NCBI RefSeq assembly: GCF_030272615.1
Contig: NC_081406.1
Location: forward strand, 472,804,400 to 472,864,399
Length of the DNA: 60,000 bases
Source of the DNA: Cryptomeria japonica
Taxonomy: Eukaryota; Streptophyta; Pinopsida; Cupressales; Cupressaceae
Direction: 5' to 3'
Position 1 is the first letter of the stretch; every line of letters begins with the position of its first letter. Position numbers and translations under genes: made by a program. Below, one piece after another: positions 34,870 through 43,399 of this stretch. The notes under the pieces are model-generated. The model was given only the letters and a program-made list of their open reading frames with translations. It did no database searches and was not told where the DNA came from.

Positions 34870-36250
34870 GGCAAAATTGAGGAAGTGCAAAGTCCGTACA
34901 CATATAGGAATGGGCTTGAGGAAATTGTATGTAGTTAGGCCGTATGAGAAGGAGAAGAGAAGTTGCAGGAACAATGAAGGAAACTGGGAAGCATGTCATC
35001 CATATGCCATACGGGGACTGTATCAGAAAGGGCCATACAAGTTGAAAGAACGTCATCCGTACAACAAATCTGTACGGAATTTGGAAGCACACCATCTACC
35101 TCAAAAGGTTCTGTATGCCGTACGAAATACTAGCCAAACAAGGAGTGAAGATTTGGGGTTCTAAGGGTTCCGTAGCACGAATCCGTATAGAGGTGAAATT
35201 CAGAAAAGCCATAGACAAACCGTATGTTGGTAGAGTCAGGTGTTGGACGAAGGGAATAAGGCTCAACTCGTACAAAGGAATTTGTACGGAAGGAGACATG
35301 AAGGAAAGTAAAGACGAAGACGTCCTTGTGCAGACATGGGACATTCTGTACATGAGTGACCAAGACGGCATCACATCAAACTACCAAGAGGAAATTGCCA
35401 CCGTATGGACATCAAACTGCTAGGAGGAAATTGCCACTGTATGGATATCAAACTGCTAGGTGGAAATTCTGTATGAAAAGATTTATTGCCAAGAAGTTGC
35501 TGTATAGACACTAAGCCACCAAGAATTTCCGTACAGTCGACTGGTCGAAGGAAAAATTCCCTATGGACAAGATAAGGAATTCGCTGGGTGAAGGAAAAAT
35601 TCCGTATGGACAGGACCGAAGGAATTTGTTGGGTGAAGGAAAAATTCCATACGAACAGGATCAAAGGGATTGGTTAGTCGAAGGAAAAATTCCGTATGGA
35701 CAGGATTGAAGGGATTGGTTGGTCGAAGGAAAAAATAGGTACAGGCAAGATTAAAGGGAATTGCTGATCGAAGGAAAAATTTTGTACGAACGAGGATGAG
35801 TTGAGACTAGACCATACCCTGAAGTGATCGAGCAACTTGCCAAACCTGCCAACCCATACAAAGGGATACAAAAATTTGAGCACCATCAAACCGTACATGA
35901 ACGTAGCTATATGGACACGGGCATGGGTGGAAGATGGTCCGTACATCGAAGGGATCAAGTCGTACAAAACTGTACATGAGGAGCAACTCAAACCTTGCCA
36001 AGAGTCCACACAACTGAAACCCTCCCAAGAGTCCACGCAAATTTGGCCGTACATAAGGACAAGCCTAGGTCGTATGAGTCAGCCATTGAACAGTACGTGC
36101 ACATAGGTGTGTAGGTTGTACATGGTGAAGAACAGATCGTACGTGTTATGATCGTACATAATTTGTATCAGACCATACTTGATGCATATGAGGCCGTATT
36201 TGAGGTGAAGGGAGTTGTACGTGGTCAGAAGCATGTGCTAGGAGTGAAAT
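34870..36250. repeat. Region dense in CCGTAC / CCGTATG / CATACGG words
   Basis: About 40 occurrences of (C/T)CGTA(C/T) or its complement in 1.4 kb of otherwise non-coding interior of retrotransposon B, many as CCGTAC, CCGTATG or CATACGG. It includes the 45-bp tandem repeat at 35520-35790. Confidence 0.75.
35520..35790. repeat. Tandem array of about 45-bp GAAGGAAAAATTCCGTATGG units
   Basis: Six imperfect units GTCGAAGGAAAAATTCC, then GTATGGACAGGA, then AAGGGATTGG. Each unit carries an inverted GGAA..TTCC pair. No protein is indicated. Confidence 0.85.
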
Positions 36251-36359
36251 CTATATTTTTTGGCTTCATCAACAATGTTTTGAGTGTCTTAAAATATCAT
36301 GAAAATCATGTATGTCATGGAGTTCCATATGGTTTTGAAGATTGTAATTTGGTTTTGAA

Positions 36360-36475
36360 GGGACCTCGTTGGGAGCGCTGCCCCTTGACCTTGCTGGGGG
36401 TGCTGCCCCCAGACCCCTGCAAGGGGCACTGCCCCTTGACCCAGTGGGGGTGTTGCCCCCAAACCCCCATTTCAT
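36360..36475. repeat. GC-rich hairpin array in retrotransposon B
   Basis: Repeated GGGGGTGCTGCCCCC, AAGGGGCACTGCCCCTT and GGGGGTGTTGCCCCC dyads, strikingly GC-rich against AT-rich surroundings, 130 bp before the 3' LTR. Confidence 0.85.
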
Positions 36476-36606
36476 TTGGCAGGTACACTACAAGCTGGGG
36501 TTGTCTCGTACAAGTCATTGCCTACACTCTTGTCATTAGTCTTTCCAGATATTATTTGATGTTTACTTGTCATCTGGAAGATGACTTTTTCTGTTGGGGG
36601 GGATGA

Positions 36607-36955
36607 TGTAGTCGACAAAAAATGCTTATGGCTATATTTGATAATATTTGTTATCTGCCAATGTATTAATTGTTCATATGAAGTGGGTTGTCACTCTCAA
36701 GTAGTTAATGTGTCGGTTGGTTGACGGTTGTGTTCCTCTCGGCAACCATCGGGTTCTTTAAATATGTTGTGTACCGCCAAGGTTGGTAGTACGGGATAGT
36801 CGGATCTATTGTAATCCTTGGCTGATCATCTCTGGTCTTCGTCTCTGTAATAATTGCATGTGTCAATAAAGATATATTTTACTGCTGTGTCTGGTATGCA
36901 TTGTCATGTACATTATTATTTCCTGTATTTAATTTATCAGTTGTAGCGGTAAACA
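36607..36955 (+). repeat. 3' LTR of retrotransposon B
   Basis: 349 bp, TGTAGTCGACAAAAAATGC to GCGGTAAACA. Direct repeat of 31346-31689. Confidence 0.92.
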
Positions 36956-37390
36956 TCCGCCACAAAAGATTGTAAAACATGGTTAAAGTCTGCCACTTCG
37001 GTGAGTAAAAATGCTAAAGTTGGTTAAACTCTGCCATCTAAGGTGAAAAATTGTCAAAATTCATCAAACTCCGCCATTCAACTTGTAAAAATTGTGGAAC
37101 AAGCCCTAAGTTCGCCAATGAATTGCTGAAAGACCTTCCTCTCCCAATGAGTGTAAATTGGACAACAAACATGGAAAATCAGAAAATTCGAATAAGATGT
37201 ATTAGGCAGAGCAGAATAAATATCAATGCGAGTTGGATGTGTGGAATTTTAAGGTGTGCATGTGAGTTGGATGTGTGGAATTTTAAGGTGAGCACACCCT
37301 ATATATATCACTCAATTGCAGTTAAGGACAAGGTGGCCGACCTGGTACTAAATGCAAAATCAATTTAAACAAGGAAATAAGATAGTTGAC
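36956..37390 (+). repeat. E unit E6, right part
   Basis: Resumes with TCCGCCACAAAAG, AAAGTCTGCCA, AACTCTGCCA, AACTCCGCCATT and AAGTTCGCCAATG, so the array carries across the retrotransposon. A 36-bp tandem duplication (GAGTTGGATGTGTGG) lies at 37222-37290. It is cut at 37390 by unit E7. Confidence 0.65.
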
Positions 37391-38451
37391 TGTTGACGTG
37401 TATTTTGTACACTATCAAACACAGAATAAAACACCCAAGGGTACCTTATCCTCTCTTGAGTAAAGCCTCTGAATGCTGAAGATATCACAAAAAAGGATCA
37501 ATCAGGGTGACTCCAAGGTTCTTTGATGTAGGATCTCTACATGGATAAGCACCAGTGGTCGTTGTAAATGCTGTTTCTTCAAGGGGCCTTACGTTTTCGA
37601 TTTGCAGTTACAAGATTCTCCTAAAGCTAACAGGTTCTAAAAAAGATCAAAAGATAGGGTTTGCAAGAGATGAATTCTAATCTAATCCTAAGAATGACTC
37701 AATGTAGGCTAGACTTGGTAAGATTCTACCAATTTCAGTATTGCCAAGGAATTACAACTTTACTGGAATTGATGCGATCGTCTAAGGTGATTAATGATTT
37801 TCAAATCATTAAGAATTATAGATACTACCATAAAGATACATATCAATAGTTCGATAATGATTGAAGGTTCAAGCAATCCAAATATCTCCAGTTGACCACG
37901 CAAGGCATCCTCACAATCAGTAAGAAGCTAGTGGTTTGGAACGTGAATCTCACCAAAGATCAAGCACAACACTTAGTCCTTCAAACTTAAATACTACTTC
38001 GACTGAGAATGATTCAAGAAAGTAAACAACCATGAAGATAGTCACAAGAATTGCAATAAAACACCATAACTTCAATATTTTATTGATCTCAAAGCCAAAA
38101 TAGACAACAATTGTTTGAACTTCTTTCTTCAATACTCAATCTTGCTACAAAATAACTTTCTTCTCTCCAAAAGCTCTAACTATCTATCTCCTTAATATCT
38201 AATCTCTAATCTTCTAATTTCTAATTGACAAAATGAAAATGAGTGAGGGTATATATAGCATCCTCAATTACAATGAACGGCCTAGATCAAAAGAAGATCA
38301 ACCTCTGAGATTTTGACACCTAAACCCTAATTAGGGTTTGTTACAAAAAGTCCCCTTTTTAGGTGAACATTATTGAATGCATAGCCAAATATTTAATTGG
38401 CACAAAAATCGAGGAAACATAGACCAATGATAATTAAGATGCCACATCACT
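37391..38451 (+). repeat. Conserved 1-kb E block of E7
   Basis: Starts TGTTGACGTGTATTTTGTAC; shares ACACAGAATAAAACACC, CCTCTCTTGAG and AAGGGGCCTTACGTTT with E1b. TATATATA lies at 38250-38257 and AAACCCTAATTAGGGTTT at 38322-38339, both reading as a promoter on the strand opposite the gene. Confidence 0.85.
38322..38339. promoter_or_regulatory. Inverted telobox pair AAACCCTAATTAGGGTTT
   Basis: A perfect 18-bp palindrome made of two AAACCCTAA teloboxes, 65 bp after a TATA box. It is also perfect at 10698-10715, one base off at 24053-24070, and decayed at about 18150. Plant teloboxes are known promoter elements and TRB-protein sites; a role here is inference. Confidence 0.7.
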
Positions 38452-39489
38452 TTATAACAACCTCTCTTCTAGAACCTTATTCCCCTTCCAATGTTCTTTC
38501 TTGGCATATGCAACGAATCTGGACACAATTCCTTCAATCTCAGCAATAGGAATCTCAGGAAGATTCCTCATTCGCTCCTCCAAGTGGATAACCTGATCAA
38601 AGGCTTTGAGAAGAGCCGTTTCCCATCCAGGTTTGAGTTCTTTGATCTTCTCAATCAGGAGCATAGTAGTGAACATTAGATCCCGTTGCTCATCTGTGAT
38701 GACATTCTCATCTTTGCAAAAGATGACCTTGACTCTTTCTTCCAACTCTTGAAGGTCCACATCTGTCTCAACTTCGATCCTCCTGCCAAGAATGGTACAC
38801 AAGACTTCAAATACCTTATCTTGGATTGGATGGATGACACCTTCAACTTGATTGCATTTGGTGCTGATGTCCTCGAAAAGAACCTCTTTCATCTGGAGTA
38901 AAGTTGACCACTGAAGTAAATTATGAGCTCCTCCATCCATTATCTTTTCTTGTGGTAGGATCTTCCTTGGTGTTTGCCTGATTACTTGCAGAACAGGAAT
39001 GATAACATCTCTAGTGTGAGCGAAAGCGGCTACAGTTATCATTAGGTTGTGGATGATCTCAAGGACCTGGATAGCTCGGTGGATTGTCTGCATCATTCTT
39101 GTTGTAAATTCGACGGCTACTGTGTGGGATTTGTCAATCCAAGAGCTCATAAGCTAAACCAAGCTCTTGACTCTTTCTGCCTCGCCAACTGATTCAAGGG
39201 GAAGTGCTTGCACAGGAGACACTGCTGGATCCTGACGTCCCAAGGGCTGATTGTCATGTCCTCTCTTTAGTATGACATGACACTTTACGTGGATTTGCCT
39301 ATTCCAGACTCTCGTAGGCAGATGGTTGTGGTGAGAGAGTCATTTTGGCGTTTATTTGGTGAATGGATGGCTCATTATGCTCTTGGAGACATTATATTTT
39401 ATTATTTGGGGCCAAGATGTTATATTTTTAAATTGAGGTGCACTTTTTATTTTATGAAGTAACTTTTTATCTAAAAAGTGCAATGAGGC

Positions 39490-39627
39490 TTCTAGAAGAT
39501 TCTATTATGGATACTTCTAGAAAGTCATGGATACTTCTAGAAAGACTAAGAGGCTTCTAGAAGATTCTATTATGGATACTTCTAGAAAGTGATGGATACT
39601 TCTAGAAAGACTAAGAGGCTTCTAGAA
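39490..39627 (+). promoter_or_regulatory. Cluster of seven heat-shock-element cores (TTCTAGAA)
   Basis: TTCTAGAA at 39490, 39515, 39535, 39555, 39580, 39600 and 39620. The first, fourth and seventh extend to TTCTAGAAGATTC, three alternating inverted nGAAn/nTTCn units, which is the HSF-binding consensus. Spacing 25, 20, 20, 25, 20, 20 reflects a 65-bp tandem repeat. The last site is 15 bp upstream of the TATA box. Confidence 0.88.
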
Positions 39628-39641
39628 GATTCTATTATGTG

Positions 39642-39649
39642 TATAAATA
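39642..39649 (+). promoter_or_regulatory. TATA box of the solo LTR
   Basis: TATAAATA in GTGTATAAATAGACCCC, with the heat-shock-type cluster immediately upstream. Confidence 0.8.
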
Positions 39650-42629
39650 GACCCCATGGGTCTCTCATTTGGCATCCAAGTTTATTTTTCTCTAGTGCAT
39701 CTACTTGAGCATTTGTGGAGCTTGAAGGTCTACAAGTATTCAGCTGAATCATTGGGAACGATACCTCCCAAGTGATTGCATAACTGAGGGGGTGAAAGAT
39801 CCTCTGAAGGGTTGCTCTTTGGAATTGGTACTCAGCCAATTCAGGTGTGCCTAATTGGAATACTATCTTGTCAGGGTTCGATTTAGAGATCAGTTGCAAA
39901 CTTACATCTTTGTTCATGTATCAATGAATGTCATTGTCTATCTTAGAAAGTCTGAAATAGTGATCAGAAATTAATTGCAACAGTTGTATACTTCAAACTC
40001 CCATATTTCTGAAGCATGTATGACATCTATTTGACATAATGTCAATTCTAGTATTGATGAAAAATTGAGTTGTTCCCTTGGTAGTTAAATTGATATATGT
40101 TTCCTATATACTTTGCAAATCAGTAAAGTGCTTAGTTGTAGATTGTATGTAACTTGTTGGACAATATTCCTTGAATCAAAATCATCAATTCTTCCATACA
40201 TAAGCAAGGGATACTACACTGATTGAGATGACTAAAGTAACCTCTCCAAGCACCTCTCTCTCTCTCAAGCTTTCTATTCTTTTCCATTTCTTCCTTAAGC
40301 TTGTCTTTAAGTGCTTCAAATAAATCGGTTGCCTCATCCAGTGCCTGTTCAGCAGTGAGTGGACCAAGCTCAAATGTTTCTACATCATACTCTTCTGCAA
40401 GAATTTCACCTTCATACTTGTCCACTACTGGCGTAGCTATCTGCAACTTCCTAGATCCTGCCTCATCTGTGATTATCTTGGACATCTTGGTGGCCTTCTT
40501 CTTCTCCGTTGCTCCTTGAGAATTTCCTATAAGACTCTCTAAGTCAATCACATCCTCTTCATCCTCAATCACAATCACCCTCGTCAGTCTCTCCTTCAAC
40601 GAATCTGGAATGGCGGATCTTGTCTCTCTAACTTGTATTTCCTTAAGCAATGGTTCATCTTCTTAGAGAGGGGATGTCACTTCATCATCATTCTTCTCTT
40701 CATGTAGCTCATCAACTTGGGGAGATCGACTTGATGAATGCTGAGGAGCCTGCCCTTTTTCAGGTTTATCATTCTGTACCATTGACTCCATAGATTCATC
40801 AACCTCAGGCACCGTCTTCTCTTGTCCTTCAACTTGACTTGTTCTTTTTTCATGTCGAGAAGATGTGCCTGATGAGCGATCTTGATTGGCTTCTTGCTTC
40901 TTCTTGGAGGGTTCCCTTTTCTCAGGTCTTTCTTTCCTCTTCGCGCCTCTAGGATGAGAATTGCCTTCACTTGCGCTTGCTCCTCCTTCTTCTGGTCTTT
41001 CCTCCAAAGTAAAAGTGATTGGTATGTTCTGCTCTCTTAACTTTTGATGTTGTACATCCACCCATCTGCGAGTACATGATAAAACTGGAGCCATCAAAGC
41101 TCTCAAGTCCGAAATCTCAGGCTCGCTCCAATCTATCCTCACTGCTTTGTCCTCTCTGTCATAGGATGACTGGAGCCTGCCACTGTCCTTAGTTTGATCG
41201 GCCACTCTGTAAACTTTGCATTTCTTGATGAAATCTAGAGGTAATCTAGAATGCATCTTTCTTTTCACTTCTAAATCACTTGAGAGATTCATCCAAAAGT
41301 CCTCTACCTGAAATTCGTGCTTGTACTTCCTACCAGCTGCCTCTTCCATATAACCATGAGGATCAAAATTCTCCCTTGAGGCAAAGAATGTGAATGAATA
41401 TAAAGCCAATTCCTTCTCTGCATCATCCAAGGCTTGAGCATTAGGACATACCTCAATTGAATTCCCTAATATGATGGGCACGGGATTTCCATTTCCATGC
41501 CTGTGTCTGAATGCCTTCGCATAAGTTGCCAACTGTCTGGTCACCTCAAGTAGCACTATCCTGTCTGTCGGATACCTTGGCAACATGTAGGGAGGTGAAG
41601 GACACCCATGAACTCTGATATATGTAAACTTTTGAAACTGGATGAACCAAGCACCATACCTCTTCACAAGCTCTTGTGCATCCAGAGATAGTCGATTGTG
41701 AATCCCACCTTGCAATATCCTAGTGATGTTCATCGTGAAGGTGTCATTGACTAACTTGTAGTCGCCTCTAGGAGGATGATGCAAATGAACATAAGAATCA
41801 CAAACTCTCACTTCTCCGGGTCCTCTTCCGATCACTCCTCTATGAGGTAGCCTTGCATATTCGAAACTCCTGATCAAGGCATATATGACATATGAGCTCA
41901 TGTGGAATGATTTGGTAGGCTTTAGTCTTCTCAACTGCACATCCAGACAATGGCTAATAATTCTAGCCCAATGAATCGTTCCTTTTCCTTGGACTATCAC
42001 TTGGATGAAGTAGAACATCCACCTTTCGAAGTAGAAGCCCTGAGGAGCCCCTGTAATTTGATTGAGCAAAGTTATCAAATCTCTATACTCCTCCTGGAAG
42101 TCGATCCTATGTGGTGTGTTGGGAATCTTGCTCAGGCGAGGACGACTTTTGAGTAACCAATTCTTATTGATGATATTCAAGCAAGTGTCGGGATCATCTT
42201 CATACATTGACCTAGCTCCTTCTAGGCTTTTGTAAATCATATCTTTATGCTCTGGAAGATGGAGAGCTTCACTTATAGCCTCCTCTGAAAGGTAAGCCAA
42301 AGTGTTCCCTTCCTTGGATACGATCGATCTTGATTGTGAGTCGTAATTGTGGGCACACTCGATCATCAGCTCATGACATTGGACTGCTGGAGGGAAACCG
42401 GCCGCCTTGATGGGGCCACTTTCAATTATTCTCTTTGCGACAGGTGATGGCTTGCCAATGTAGGGGACATCTCGAAACTTCTTTACACTGAAGTTTCCCA
42501 AGTTGGTATCTCCGATATTGCCCCATTTGGACACGATCCTGGTCTCCAATTCTTCATTCCTCTGATCTTCCTTCATGAGAGGTGGACGACTAGTAGATGT
42601 TCCTGCCTTTGGAGTTGCCATCTTGACAC

Positions 42630-42817
42630 CTACACAACATTTCATAATTAGTAAAATATCTTGAAGAGTAGCAAGGAAGATAAAAGATATTAATTAGGAA
42701 ACTTCATGATAAATCTTGAGTTATCATTTCCTAATTAACTACATCAAACTTAGAATTTTCAAAACAAAGCGCAAAATTCAAATCTTCAACAATGGTGTTA
42801 AGGTGATTACGCCATAC
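42630..42817 (-). other. Predicted 5' UTR intron of the copy 3 gene
   Basis: Minus strand: donor GTGGAG|GTATGG at 42817 and acceptor TTGTGTAG|GTGTC ending at 42630, with a TACTAAT branch-like word shortly upstream of the acceptor. The ATG is 9 nt beyond the acceptor. The intron would be 188 nt. This is a sequence prediction only. Confidence 0.5.
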
Positions 42818-43072
42818 CTCCACTTGAGTACTAATTCTAAGAAATGATGCAAAAATAGGTGAATTCGCTAGGCAAAATGTTGATCAAAGCTCTCCCTTTA
42901 GCAAAATGCGCCTCCTTTATCCTTCACAAGAATCAACTCCACCTCCTTCTAGCCTCCAACACTTGAGGTAAATTCGCTCCAAATAGACCAGATTTCGCAC
43001 CTTCTTCTTGCTCTCCAAATTTGTACTTGAAGTAATGAGTAAATGATTGATTAACTTGATCAAAGCACCCCT

Positions 43073-43080
43073 ATTATATA
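43073..43080 (-). promoter_or_regulatory. Candidate TATA box for the copy 3 gene
   Basis: TATATAAT on the minus strand in GCGCCCTATATAATAGGGG, 450 bp upstream of the ATG at 42621 and downstream of the 169-bp array. Copy 2 has CCTTATATCAATT in a comparable place (near 21555). Confidence 0.55.
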
Positions 43081-43399
43081 GGGCGCTCACTACTTTGCTT
43101 CCCCATAGGCCGACTTGAAAAATAGGCCAAAAAAATGCAAAAAGGAGAGGCCTACTTAGGAAAATAAATAAAAATAAATTTCAAGCGCTCCATTTTTTAA
43201 TTTTGATTACACAAAAAATTAATTTTAAATGCCTTTATAATAAAAATTCGATTTTTTGAGGCTCAAAATTAATTTATTAAATGCCAATGTGTCTTTTATT
43301 AAATGCCAATTTAATTTAATTTTTTCAAATATTTCAAATTTAGCAATTTGGCATCTAATGCAATTTGGAGGATATCAACGCTCAAAAATGGTGAAAATA

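Larger units (their letters stand above)
31346..36955 (+). mobile_element. LTR retrotransposon B, gag-protease only
   Basis: LTRs at 31346-31689 and 36607-36955 start TGTAGT and end (A)ACA. Flanks are TCCGT and TCCGC, an imperfect 5-bp duplication within the E6 array. A primer site follows the left LTR, and a purine-rich TTGGGGGGGATGA precedes the right one. The interior has a gag with two CCHC knuckles and a retropepsin-like motif, but no reverse transcriptase or integrase; 34,770-36,600 is repeat-rich instead. A hAT element is nested at 32147-33014. This is a non-autonomous gag-bearing element of Ty3-gypsy type, judging by gag and protease style. Confidence 0.88.
39252..40218 (+). mobile_element. 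Solo LTR (967 bp) with heat-shock-type promoter, inside copy 3
   Basis: Begins TGTCATGTCC and ends GATACTACA, flanked by a perfect 5-bp duplication CTGAT (39247-39251 and 40219-40223). It has no interior, so it is a recombination remnant of a full element. The total insert of 972 bp keeps the host frame. It contains seven TTCTAGAA sites and a TATA box. Both sides of the insertion align with copies 1 and 2. Confidence 0.9.
38452..42621 (-). pseudogene. E-family protein, copy 3 (longest and least damaged)
   Basis: Starts MATPKAGTS at 42621, just after a predicted intron end; the frame upstream of it (to 42645) is probably intron. Excluding the solo LTR and one duplicated 5-mer (972 bp), the same frame runs about 1,065 codons to a stop at 38452, with only two in-frame stops (TAA at 40663-40665, TAG near 39153). 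Layout: N-terminal domain to about residue 500 (AAGFPPAVQCHEL, PQGFYFERWMFYF, HWARIISHCLD, SFHMSSYVIYAL, PRYPTDRIVLLEV, IDWSEPEISDLRALM); a Lys/Arg/Glu linker with NLS-like KKKQEA; a coiled coil; a helical C-terminal domain of about 230 residues ending KGNKVLEERLL. No enzyme signature is seen. The function is unknown; with the family's mobility, a DNA- or RNA-binding role is a guess. Confidence 0.85.
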
